From contig OY970321.1 in NCBI GenBank assembly GCA_963716735.1, positions 2,604,001-2,668,000 of the forward strand: 64,000 nucleotides of DNA, read 5' to 3'. How positions within the stretch are numbered: the first letter of the stretch is position 1; every line of letters starts with the position of its first letter. Origin of the DNA: VRUE01 sp963716735 (lineage in GTDB: Bacteria; Actinomycetota; Thermoleophilia; Solirubrobacterales; 70-9). Below are positions 24,382 through 32,086 of this stretch, in pieces. The translations under genes and the position numbers were made by a program. The notes under the pieces were generated by a model, which was not told the origin of the DNA, made no database searches, and was given only the letters and a program-made list of their open reading frames with translations.

Positions 24382-25493
24382 AGATCGATTTCGAGGCCGA
24401 GGGCCTGCTCGACGACGTCGAGGGAGAGGCGCGCGAAGCGCGCTGCGAGCTGCTCGAACGCCTGGCCGGCGAAGGCGTGCCGTTGCAGGAGCTGCGCGAA
24501 GCGGTCGAAGGCGGGCGCCTCGCGCTGCTGCCGGTCGAGCGGGCCGTCGCCGGCGACGGCCCCCGCTACACGCCGCGTGAGGTGGCGGACAAGGTGGGGA
24601 TCGACCTGGCGATCCTGCAGCGCACCAGCCTCGCTTTCGGCGTCCCCTATCCCGACCCCGACGAGCGCTCGGTGAGCGAGGCGGATCTGGAGGCGGCAAG
24701 GAGGGTCAAGGCCTTCTATGACGCCGGCCTGCCCGAGGAGGGGATGATGCAGGTGGCGCGTACGGTGGGGATGGCGACGGCGCGGATCGCCGAGGCCAAC
24801 CGCGACCTGGTCATCCGCACGCTGATGCAGCCGGGGGACACCGAGCAAGACCTGGCGCTGCGCTTCGCCGCCGCCGCCGAGCACATGCTGCCGCTGTTCG
24901 AGCCGACGCTCTCCTACGCCTTCCGCGCCCACATGCTCGAGCAGATTCGCCGCGACGTCCTCGGTGCGGGCGATATCGCCTCTGGACAGCCGGGGACGGC
25001 GACCGACGTCTCGGTCTGCTTCGCCGACCTGGTCGGCTTCACCAAGCTCGGCGAGCAGGTCGAGACCGAAGAGCTGGGTCTGGTCGCCGCCCGCCTCGAC
25101 GAGCTGGCGACCTCCGTCGCCGAGCCGCCGGTACGGCTGGTGAAGCTGATCGGCGACGCCGCCATGCTCGTCTCCACCGACGCCGCCGCGATGGTCGAGG
25201 CCGCCCTGCGCATGGTCGAGGCGGCGGACGAAGAAGGCGACGAGTTCCCCCGCCTGCGCGCCGGCGTCGCCCACGGCTCAGTCCACGTGCAGGCGGGCGA
25301 CTACTACGGTCGCCCCGTCAACCTGGCCAGCCGCCTGACCGCGATCGCCAAACCCGGCAGCGTCCTGGTGGACGCCGCGGCAAAAAAAGCGGCCGGAGAC
25401 GACTTCGACTACTCCCGCGCGGGCGAAAAACGCCTCAAGGGCTTCGACTCCCGAGTAAAGCTCTTCCGCGCCCGCCGCCCCGCCCCCAAATAG
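24378..25493 (+). CDS. Class III adenylate cyclase, Rv1264-like with N-terminal regulatory domain
   Basis: 371 residues, soluble. Residues 1-195 match the all-helical autoinhibitory domain of mycobacterial Rv1264-type (pH-responsive) cyclases (RYTPREVADKVGIDLAILQRTSLAFGVPYPDPDE). The catalytic domain has both metal aspartates (VCFADLVGFTKLGE; LIGDAAMLV), the adenine-recognising lysine (LVKLIGD) and the Asn/Arg pair (YYGRPVNLASRLT). In YYGRPVN an Arg stands where many cyclases have Asp/Ser/Thr, so substrate choice should be tested. Makes cAMP, presumably in response to pH or a ligand. Overlaps ggt by 4 bases. Confidence 0.88.
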   Translation: MKIDFEAEGLLDDVEGEAREARCELLERLAGEGVPLQELREAVEGGRLALLPVERAVAGDGPRYTPREVADKVGIDLAILQRTSLAFGVPYPDPDERSVSEADLEAARRVKAFYDAGLPEEGMMQVARTVGMATARIAEANRDLVIRTLMQPGDTEQDLALRFAAAAEHMLPLFEPTLSYAFRAHMLEQIRRDVLGAGDIASGQPGTATDVSVCFADLVGFTKLGEQVETEELGLVAARLDELATSVAEPPVRLVKLIGDAAMLVSTDAAAMVEAALRMVEAADEEGDEFPRLRAGVAHGSVHVQAGDYYGRPVNLASRLTAIAKPGSVLVDAAAKKAAGDDFDYSRAGEKRLKGFDSRVKLFRARRPAPK

Positions 25494-25542
25494 CGCCAAA
25501 CACTGCGCACAACCCCATCCTACGGGGGCGAATTCAGGTCGA

Positions 25543-25582
25543 TTGAAGCCTTTACCCCACAATCGTGGGGAAAAGGCAGCAA
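25543..25582. repeat. Palindromic repeat, family 1, left boundary of DUF559 unit
   Basis: 40-bp near-perfect palindrome (ttgaagccttta-ccccac-aatc-gtgggg-aaaaggcagcaa). The GTG start codon of the DUF559 gene lies in its right half (25565-25567). Resembles 26482-26521 and 10805-10846. Confidence 0.8.
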
Positions 25583-26479
25583 GATGCGGCGGGGCAGATC
25601 TGGGATTTGGTTCGCAGGCAGCATGGGGTGGTGACCCGGTCGCAGCTGCTTGAGCTCGGTGTCGGCTCGCGCTCGATCGAGCATCGCATTGCGAAGGGCC
25701 GCCTGCATCGTCTCTGGCGCGGTGTCTACGTAGTCGGGCGACCGGAAGTGAGCCAGAGGGGCCGTTGGATGGGGGCCGTGCTGAGCTGCGGCCCGCAGGC
25801 GCTGCTCAGCCACCGCAGCGCGGCGGCACTGTGGGATCTCGCGCCAATCCCGGCCGTGCTGGCAATCGACGTCGTAGTCCCGACGGGGACGTTCCGTCGG
25901 CGCCCCGGGATCGAAGTGCACAGGCGAGTTGACCTTGGGCCGGGGCACCGTCGCGAGGTGGCGGGGATACCCGTGACCGACCCGGTCTCAACGCTCGTTG
26001 ATCTTGCATCCTGTGCGCCGGAATGGCGAGTGGAGCAGGCGATCAACTCGGCGGATCGTCTCGGCCTGATCGATCCCGAAGTGCTTCGACGCACCGTCGC
26101 GGAGCTTGGGCCGAGACCCGGCATGGCCCGCATGCGACGGCTCCTGGGGCTCGACGCGCTCACGGACACCGGCCTGGAGCGCAAGTTCCTGGCGATCGTA
26201 CGGGCTGCCAAGCTGTCCACGCCTGAAACGCAGACCTCGGTGAATGGCTACCGGGTCGACTTCTACTGGCCGCACCTCGGACTGGTGGTGGAGACGGACG
26301 GTTGGCGTTATCACCGGACCTCAGGAGAGCAGGCGACGGATCATCGCCGCGACCAAACGCATATGACATCCGGCCTCATCAGCCTGCGCATCGCCGAAGA
26401 CCAGATCCGTTACGAACCCGACTACGTACGCCGCACTCTTACCGCCGTGGTCGCCCGGATCGAAGGGAGCCGCCCCTGA
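25565..26479 (+). CDS. HTH (AbiEi-type)-DUF559 endonuclease-like protein, repeat-bounded copy 1
   Basis: 304 residues from GTG 25565. Residues 1-60 form an AbiEi-antitoxin-like winged helix (QIWDLVRRQHGVVTRSQLLELG ... LHRLWRGVYVVGRP). About 200-290 form a DUF559/Vsr-like PD-(D/E)xK fold: TGLERKFLAIVRAA, then VNGYRVDFYWPHLGLVVETDGWRYHRT with the candidate catalytic Asp, Glu and Asp. Such proteins are common single genes in actinobacteria; the activity is not established to my knowledge. A paralogue lies at 46533-47510. Both ends coincide with a 40-bp palindrome: the start codon is inside the left copy and the right copy begins two bases after the stop. That suggests a mobile or selfish single-gene unit, or tight self-regulation. 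Confidence 0.75.
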   Translation: MGKRQQDAAGQIWDLVRRQHGVVTRSQLLELGVGSRSIEHRIAKGRLHRLWRGVYVVGRPEVSQRGRWMGAVLSCGPQALLSHRSAAALWDLAPIPAVLAIDVVVPTGTFRRRPGIEVHRRVDLGPGHRREVAGIPVTDPVSTLVDLASCAPEWRVEQAINSADRLGLIDPEVLRRTVAELGPRPGMARMRRLLGLDALTDTGLERKFLAIVRAAKLSTPETQTSVNGYRVDFYWPHLGLVVETDGWRYHRTSGEQATDHRRDQTHMTSGLISLRIAEDQIRYEPDYVRRTLTAVVARIEGSRP

Positions 26480-26481
26480 GG

Positions 26482-26521
26482 TTGCAGCTTTTCCCCACCC
26501 TATGTGGGGACAATGCTGCAA
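26482..26521. repeat. Palindromic repeat, family 1, right boundary of DUF559 unit
   Basis: 40-bp palindrome (ttgcagctttt-ccccac-cctat-gtgggg-acaatgctgcaa), two bases after the DUF559 stop and 19 before the stop of the convergent methyltransferase. It could also serve as a bidirectional terminator. Confidence 0.8.
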
Positions 26522-26540
26522 TCGGCCTAGCCTGCGCGAG

Positions 26541-27461
26541 CTAGGCCGGTTTGCGGCCGGAGAGCAGGAGGTTGTAGAAGAGCTCGGCGGGGAGGCGGGG
26601 CTCGAGCAGGCGGGTGTCGACCTTCTGCAGGGCGATGTAGCTGTTGAAGGCGAAGCGGCGCCAGCCCCAGGAGACCGATTCGGGCTCGGCGCTCGCCTCG
26701 ACCGTGCGCAAGCCCCATCCCCAGGCGTTGGCAAGCAGCTCCTCGCCGCCGACACGCTGCTGCTCGAAGCCGCTGTCGCGCAGCAGCCGTCGCAGGTCCG
26801 CCGGGGCGAAGGCGTGGACGTCGACCTCGCCCTCCAGGGCGTGGCTGTGCGACTGGTCGACCTCGGCGATGGCGCGCGGGCTCGCTCCGACCAGGCGGCG
26901 CCAGGCCGGGGCGACGATCATCCCGGCGCGCTTCGGTGCTGCCGCGAGGCGGTCGCCGTAGCGTGATGGCTCGCCGCAGAAGGCGATCGCACCGCCCGGG
27001 CGCAGCACGCGGCGGAATTCGCCGAAGGCGCGCTCGAGGTCGGGGATGTGATGGAGGACGGCGTGGCCGAAGACGAGGTCGAAGCTCTCGTCCTCGAAGG
27101 GCAGCTCCTCCGCCTCGGTTGTGACGGTCTCCGCCTCCAGCCCCAGCCCTTGGGCGGTCTCGGAGAGGCGCCGCAACATGCCCGGTGAGATGTCGGTCGC
27201 CGTGAGGCGCTTGATCGTCCCCATCTGCAGCAGGTTGAGAGAGAAGTAGCCGGTGCCGGAGCCGATCTCGAGGCCGTCGCCGAAGCGCAAGCCCTCGACC
27301 TTCTCGCCGAGGGTCTTGGCCAGCTTCTGCCGCACCTGGCGCTGCCCGGTGGCGCCGAAGTCGATGCCCCACTTGGCGTCGTATTCGTTGGCCGCCGCGT
27401 CGTGGTAGCGGGTGTTGACGTCCTTGATGTGATCGGGCGTGGCGGTGGGCGAAGCCGGCAT
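26541..27461 (-). CDS. Class I SAM-dependent methyltransferase
   Basis: 306 residues. SAM-binding motif I GLEIGSGTGYFSLNLLQMG, motif II/III region LTATDISPGMLRRL, EELPFEDESFDLVFGHAVLHHIPD, and LRPGGAIAFCGEPS, as in Methyltransf_11. The N-terminus (HIKDVNTRYHDAAANEYDAKWGIDFG) and the C-terminal 100 residues are of the type found in actinobacterial cell-wall lipid or polysaccharide methyltransferases. Substrate unknown. Its start overlaps the divergent methyltransferase region by a short promoter interval, so the two may be coordinately expressed. Confidence 0.82.
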   Translation of the reverse strand: MPASPTATPDHIKDVNTRYHDAAANEYDAKWGIDFGATGQRQVRQKLAKTLGEKVEGLRFGDGLEIGSGTGYFSLNLLQMGTIKRLTATDISPGMLRRLSETAQGLGLEAETVTTEAEELPFEDESFDLVFGHAVLHHIPDLERAFGEFRRVLRPGGAIAFCGEPSRYGDRLAAAPKRAGMIVAPAWRRLVGASPRAIAEVDQSHSHALEGEVDVHAFAPADLRRLLRDSGFEQQRVGGEELLANAWGWGLRTVEASAEPESVSWGWRRFAFNSYIALQKVDTRLLEPRLPAELFYNLLLSGRKPA

Positions 27462-27489
27462 CGGGCGGGGAACAATACGGTCCCGGTTC

Positions 27490-28251
27490 GTGGCGCGCGA
27501 GTACGTGCAAGAGAATCAGCCTCCCGGGGTGCCGCCGTTGCCGCTGACCGGCGAGCGGACGCTGCCCGACGTGCCCGAGGAGAACTACTGGTTCCGCCGT
27601 CACCTCGCGGTCTACCAGTGGATCGCAGCGCGCGTCGCCGGCAAGCGGGTCGTCGACATGGCCTGTGGCGAGGGCTACGGCTCCGACGCGCTCGCCGCGA
27701 CGGCGGCGAGCGTGGTTGGGGTCGACGCCAACCCCGAGGCGCACGAGCACGCGCGGCTGCGCTACGTCCGCGACAACCTGCGCTACGAGCGGGACCTGGT
27801 CGAGAGCTTCGCCGAGCCCTGCGATGCCGTCGTCTTCCTGCAGACGATCGAGCACGTGCAGGACCCCGGCGCGATCCTCGAGCACTTCAAGTCGATGCTG
27901 GCGCCGGGGGGCGCGGTCTACGTCTCCACGCCCAACCTGCTGACGCTGGCGCCCCCGGGCGCCGAGAAGTCCGACAACCCCTGGCACGTGCGCGAGTACC
28001 GGGCGGCGGAGTTCCGGACCCTCTGCGAGGCGCACTTCGAGCGGGTCGAGATGCTCGGCCTCTTCCATGCCCGCAAGCTGCGCGCCCACGAGATCGCGAT
28101 CAAGCTGGGCTGGGACCACGTCCACAAGGCACTGCGACTGACCGGGCCCTTCTACGACCGCTTCACCCCGGCGATCTCGGCGGCGGACTTCAGGCTCGGC
28201 GAGAGCGATCTCGACCGGGCGCTGGATTTCCTCGCCGTCTGCCATGGCTAG
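27490..28251 (+). CDS. SAM-dependent methyltransferase, Rv3030-like (methylglucose polysaccharide cluster)
   Basis: 253 residues from GTG 27490; a GTG at 27439 would lengthen it but overlaps the divergent gene. The opening LPLTGERTLPDVPEENYWFRRH is close to the N-terminus I recall for mycobacterial Rv3030 (TLTGERT..., ENYWFRRH). Motif I VVDMACGEGYGSDALA, motif II VGVDANPEA, FLQTIEHVQDPGAIL and APGGAVYVSTPN complete a class I fold. In mycobacteria this enzyme class methylates the 6-O-methylglucose lipopolysaccharide (MGLP) backbone. The next two genes (GH57, GT4; 8-base overlap and 13-base gap) are the other members of that set, supporting the role. The substrate is inference. Confidence 0.82.
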   Translation: MAREYVQENQPPGVPPLPLTGERTLPDVPEENYWFRRHLAVYQWIAARVAGKRVVDMACGEGYGSDALAATAASVVGVDANPEAHEHARLRYVRDNLRYERDLVESFAEPCDAVVFLQTIEHVQDPGAILEHFKSMLAPGGAVYVSTPNLLTLAPPGAEKSDNPWHVREYRAAEFRTLCEAHFERVEMLGLFHARKLRAHEIAIKLGWDHVHKALRLTGPFYDRFTPAISAADFRLGESDLDRALDFLAVCHG

Positions 28252-29662
28252 GAGCGAGGAGAGCGCCGGCGATTTGGCGATCGTCCTGCACTCTCACATG
28301 CCCTACGTGGAGGGGTTCGGCACCTACCCCTTCGGCGAGGAGTGGCTGTTCGATGCAGTGATTCGGTCCTACCTGCCGGTGCTGGAGGTGGCGCGGGATC
28401 TGACGATGACGGTGACCCCCGTGCTCGCCGACCAGCTGGAGGACGCTGGGGCGGCGAGCCGGTTGCGCGAGTTCCTGATCGATTGGCGGGTCGGGGCCGC
28501 CGAGGCTGACATGAAACAGGTGCCGGCCGAGTGCCGGGACGCCTGCGAGGGGGAGCTCGAGCGCTATCAACATGCCCTGAAGCTGCTGGACGGGGCTGGC
28601 GGAAACCCGCTGCGGCCGTTCCAGGACGCGGCCGATGAGGGGCGTGTGGCGCTGGCGACCTCAACCGCGACCCACGCCGTGCTGCCACTGCTGGCCACCC
28701 GGGCCGGACTGCGGTTGCAGCTCGAGGCAGGTATCCGCTCGCACCGGCGGCGCTTCGGCTGGGACGGGGGTTTCTGGCTGCCCGAGTGCGCCTATGCACC
28801 AGGGCTCGAGCATCGCCTGGCCGAGCACGACGTGCGTTGGTTCTGCGTCGACCAGAGCGCCCACGACGCGGATCCACTGGATGCCCTGGCACCGGTCGCC
28901 ACCGGCACCGGTCCGGTGGCGCTGCCGATCGACTGGGAGGCGATCCAGTGGCTCTGGTCGCTGGACGGTTATCCCTCCGATCCCGCCCACGCGCAGTTCG
29001 CGGGCAAATCGCTGCGCGGGGTGCGGATCTGGAAAATCGGTGAGGGCGGTTACGACCCGGCCGCCGCCGATGAGGTGGCGCGGCGCCAGGCCAGGGAGTT
29101 CCTGGACGCGATCGCCGAGCGGCTGCGCCACTTCGCCACCGAGCGCGGACGGCCCGGCCTGATCGTCTTCGCGATCGATACCGAGCTCCTCGGTCACTGG
29201 TGGTCGGAGGGGGTGACGTGGCTGCGCGAGGTTCTCGCCGGCGCAGCCGCGGCGGGCGTCCGTCTGCTCACCGCGCCGCAGGCGCTGGCCGAGCACGAGC
29301 CGATCGAGAGGCCGCTGGCCGCTTCGACCTGGGGCGAGGAGAAGGACCTGCGGACGTGGGACTCGCCACCGGTCGCCGACCTTGCCTGGGGCGCGCGACG
29401 ACTCGAGCTGCGTCTGCTCCGCGCACTGGGGCAGGGGCTTCGCGGGCCTGCCGCTCAGCGTGCCGCACGCGAGCTTCTCGCCGTCCAGGCGAGCGACTGG
29501 GCCTTCCTCGACAAGCGCGGCCAGGCGGGCGACTATCCGTTCCGGCGAGTCACCGATCATGCCGAGGCGTTGCTCGAGGCCATAGACTCCGCCCGCAGCA
29601 GCGACCCGAGTATGCGCGCCCTAGCCCCGGACCTGACTCTCGCCCCCTTGCTGGAGCCGTAG
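28244..29662 (+). CDS. GH57 family 1,4-alpha-glucan branching enzyme (Rv3031-like)
   Basis: 472 residues. GH57 barrel with LAIVLHSHMPYVEGFGTYPFGEEWLFDA at the N-terminus, the nucleophile in GGFWLPECAYAPG (Glu181) and the acid/base in FAIDTELLGHWWSEG (Asp312), both intact. A C-terminal helical domain with WGEEKDLRTWDSP follows, typical of actinobacterial GH57 branching enzymes. It makes alpha-1,6 branches in glucans. Placement between an Rv3030-like methyltransferase and an Rv3032-like glucosyltransferase points to methylglucose polysaccharide or glycogen synthesis. Confidence 0.9.
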   Translation: MARSEESAGDLAIVLHSHMPYVEGFGTYPFGEEWLFDAVIRSYLPVLEVARDLTMTVTPVLADQLEDAGAASRLREFLIDWRVGAAEADMKQVPAECRDACEGELERYQHALKLLDGAGGNPLRPFQDAADEGRVALATSTATHAVLPLLATRAGLRLQLEAGIRSHRRRFGWDGGFWLPECAYAPGLEHRLAEHDVRWFCVDQSAHDADPLDALAPVATGTGPVALPIDWEAIQWLWSLDGYPSDPAHAQFAGKSLRGVRIWKIGEGGYDPAAADEVARRQAREFLDAIAERLRHFATERGRPGLIVFAIDTELLGHWWSEGVTWLREVLAGAAAAGVRLLTAPQALAEHEPIERPLAASTWGEEKDLRTWDSPPVADLAWGARRLELRLLRALGQGLRGPAAQRAARELLAVQASDWAFLDKRGQAGDYPFRRVTDHAEALLEAIDSARSSDPSMRALAPDLTLAPLLEP

Positions 29663-29675
29663 CTCCGCTCCCACG

Positions 29676-30869
29676 ATGACGCGCGTCCTGATCCTCTCCT
29701 GGGAGTACCCGCCGCTGATCGAGGGCGGTCTGGCGCGACATGTCCGCAAGCTCTCCGAGGCCCTGGTTGAGCGCGACGTCGAGGTCCACGTCCTTACCCG
29801 CGGCGGTGAGGAGTCGCCTGCCGAGGAGCGCCGCCGCGGCGTCCACATTCACCGCATCCGCGAGCCACAGCGCCCCACGGAGCTGGGTGAGTTCGTCGCC
29901 TGGGTCGAGCGGATGAACTCCGACATGCTCGCCGCCGGGGTCGAGCTCGGCGACCGCTACAGCTTCGATTTGGTGCACGGCCACGACTGGCTGGTCGCCA
30001 ACGCCTGCGACCACCTGGCGAAGCGCTTTGAGGCGCCACTGGTGACGACGATCCACGCCACTGAGCACGGTCGCCACCAGGGCTGGGTCGACAAGCACCC
30101 GCAGAGCTACATCCACGGGGTGGAGCGCTGGATAACCAACCGCTCAGAGCGGACCATCGCCTGCTCGCACTACATGCGCGAGCAGATCGCCGACATCTTC
30201 GGTGTCGAGGAGGAGCGGGTCAGCGTCATCCCCAACGGGATCGACCCCGGCGACCTGCCCGCCCAGGACCCCGCTGAGCTGGTGCGGATGCGCGCCGAGT
30301 TCGCCGCACCGGAGGAGAAGCTGGTGCTGCTGATCGGGCGGCTGGTCTACGAGAAGGGCTTTCAGCTGGCGCTGGAGGCGATGCCGCGGGTGATCGAGGA
30401 GGCGCCGGGAACGCGCTTTCTGGTCGCCGGCTCGGGCACCCACGAGGAGGAGCTGCACCGCCAGGCGCAGGAGCTCGGACTGATGGAGCACGGCACATTC
30501 CTCGGCTGGATCGGCGACGACGTGCTGCACTCGCTCTACCGGATCGCCGACCTGACCGTGGTCCCCTCGATCTACGAGCCCTTCGGCCTGGTTGCACTGG
30601 AGGCGATGGCCTCCGAATGCCCCTGCATCGTCGCCGATACCGGCGGCCTGCGTGAGGTCGTCCCGCACGAGGACGTCGGGCTGCGCTTTCGCTCCCACGA
30701 CCCCGAAGCCCTGGCGGAGGTCGCGATCCGCGTCCTGCGCGACGACGAGCTCGGCCAGAGCCTCGTCGCCGAAGCCTACGAGCACCTGCGCCGCTTCGAC
30801 TGGGGCGATGTCGCCGAGCAGACCGCCGCGGTCTACGCGGATCTGGTCGGCGACCCAAGTCCAGCTTAA
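29676..30869 (+). CDS. GT4 glycosyltransferase, alpha-1,4-glucosyltransferase (Rv3032-like)
   Basis: 397 residues, two Rossmann domains (GT-B). N-terminal MTRVLILSWEYPPLIEGGLARHV is the glycogen-synthase-type acceptor/donor loop; C-terminal domain has IPNGIDP, IGRLVYEKGF and the EX7E motif in SIYEPFGLVALEAMA. In mycobacteria Rv3032 elongates methylglucose lipopolysaccharide and glycogen from UDP/ADP-glucose. It follows the GH57 gene by 13 bases. The donor nucleotide cannot be read from the sequence. Confidence 0.88.
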   Translation: MTRVLILSWEYPPLIEGGLARHVRKLSEALVERDVEVHVLTRGGEESPAEERRRGVHIHRIREPQRPTELGEFVAWVERMNSDMLAAGVELGDRYSFDLVHGHDWLVANACDHLAKRFEAPLVTTIHATEHGRHQGWVDKHPQSYIHGVERWITNRSERTIACSHYMREQIADIFGVEEERVSVIPNGIDPGDLPAQDPAELVRMRAEFAAPEEKLVLLIGRLVYEKGFQLALEAMPRVIEEAPGTRFLVAGSGTHEEELHRQAQELGLMEHGTFLGWIGDDVLHSLYRIADLTVVPSIYEPFGLVALEAMASECPCIVADTGGLREVVPHEDVGLRFRSHDPEALAEVAIRVLRDDELGQSLVAEAYEHLRRFDWGDVAEQTAAVYADLVGDPSPA

Positions 30870-30889
30870 GCCCGGCGCCCCTGCGTCAT

Positions 30890-31168
30890 CTAGTTCGACT
30901 GCGGGTCGCCCTTTGGGGCGATCGCGAAGCTGCCGCTGGTTGTGTTGCCCGGCGTCCACTCGATCCCGTCGATCAGCTCGACCGGGGGGATCTGCAGGGC
31001 GCTGGAGATTTTGATCAGCGTGTCTATGCGGGGGACACGCGCACCACGCTCGAGCAGGCCGATCTCGGTGCGGTGCAGCGAGGAGCGCATGCCGAGCTCT
31101 TCCTGGGAGAAGCCGGCACGCCTGCGGCAGCGGCGTAGGTTCTCCCCGAAGCGGTTGGCTACATCCAT
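30890..31168 (-). CDS. XRE-family helix-turn-helix regulator
   Basis: 92 residues. Cro/C1-type HTH: FGENLRRCRRRAGFSQEELGMRSSLHRTEIGLLERGARVPRIDTLIKISSALQ, then a short tail (WTPGNTTSGSFAIAPKG) without a recognisable ligand domain. Convergent with the glucosyltransferase. A 17-bp inverted repeat 80 bases upstream (31248-31264) is a plausible operator for itself; target genes are not known. Confidence 0.85.
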   Translation of the reverse strand: MDVANRFGENLRRCRRRAGFSQEELGMRSSLHRTEIGLLERGARVPRIDTLIKISSALQIPPVELIDGIEWTPGNTTSGSFAIAPKGDPQSN

Positions 31169-31247
31169 GGCGGGGATTCTTCTGTCTGTCAGGTGAAGGA
31201 TCTACAGCCTCCAATCGGGCGATTCCGAGTCTCTGCGCTGGGATTTG

Positions 31248-31264
31248 ATTGTCTTGCAGACAAT
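31248..31264. promoter_or_regulatory. Inverted-repeat operator candidate for XRE regulator
   Basis: Perfect 7-bp arms (attgtct-tgc-agacaat) in the gap 31169-31312 upstream of the XRE gene (and downstream of the ABC permease gene). The gap holds nothing else I can name. Confidence 0.5.
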
Positions 31265-31312
31265 ACAGCGCTAACCTGACGCAGCCCGAGCGCCGCTCGC
31301 GGGGCAGCCCGC

Positions 31313-32086
31313 TCACACCGAGCGCTGGTAGGTGCGGAAGGCGCGCATCGCGAAGGCGCCGCAGAGCAGCAGGAAGGCGAGCAGCAGGCCGCCCTTGCCG
31401 GCGATCGATGCCCAGTCCGGCGAGGCGCTGACCGCCTCGCGGCCGGCTTCGACCGCCCAGTTGAGCGGGTTGAAATCGGAGACCGTCTGCATCCAGCCGG
31501 GCATCAGGCTCTTCTGCATGAAGGTGACCGACATGAAGGAGAGCGGCAGCAGCAGGAACTGGACGATCGCGATCAGGGTCTCCTCGCGCCGGGTCAGCAG
31601 CGCCAGGCCGATCGAGAGTGAGCCGAACGCAGCCCCGATCAGGATCGAGACGACGATCAGGACCGCCATTCCGAGCAAGCTGTTGTCGAAGGAGGCACCG
31701 GCGATCAGGGCCAGGCCGATGATGATCAGCGACTGGATCGCGATCGTCACCGAGCTCGAGCCGAGGCGTCCCGAGATCAGCGACGAGCGCCGCACGGGGG
31801 AGACGAGGAAGCGGTCGGTCACGCCGCGGTCGATGTCCTGGATCAGGGGCATGCCCAGCCAGCCGGCCCCGAAGAAGGCGGTCATCACGACCACGCCCGG
31901 CGCGATGAACTGGATGTAGCTGTCGGATCCGAAGCCGGGGATGTCGGCGACGGTCCGAAAAAGAGCGCCGAAGAGGAGCAGCCAGATCACCGGCTGCACC
32001 AGCGCGATGGCGATCCACCATGGCTGGCGCCACAACGCCAGCAGGTGGCGGACGGTCATGTGGGCGGTATCGCTGAGGAGCTTCAT
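31313..32086 (-). CDS. ABC-2 type transporter permease (DrrB-like)
   Basis: 257 residues with six membrane segments (PWWIAIALVQPVIWLLLFGALF; FIAPGVVVMTAFFGAGWLGM; SVTIAIQSLIIIGLALIAGA and others). ABC-2 family motif GVTDRFLVSPVRRSSLISGR. Starts in the stop of the ATPase gene (overlap of 4 bases) and forms a DrrAB-type exporter with it. Substrate unknown; drug, lipid or glycolipid export are the usual cases. Confidence 0.87.
   Translation of the reverse strand: MKLLSDTAHMTVRHLLALWRQPWWIAIALVQPVIWLLLFGALFRTVADIPGFGSDSYIQFIAPGVVVMTAFFGAGWLGMPLIQDIDRGVTDRFLVSPVRRSSLISGRLGSSSVTIAIQSLIIIGLALIAGASFDNSLLGMAVLIVVSILIGAAFGSLSIGLALLTRREETLIAIVQFLLLPLSFMSVTFMQKSLMPGWMQTVSDFNPLNWAVEAGREAVSASPDWASIAGKGGLLLAFLLLCGAFAMRAFRTYQRSV

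Noticed and set aside
25565..26479. AbiEi/AbiEii toxin-antitoxin pair
   Set aside because: Only an AbiEi-like N-terminal helix is seen; no AbiEii nucleotidyltransferase gene adjoins either copy.
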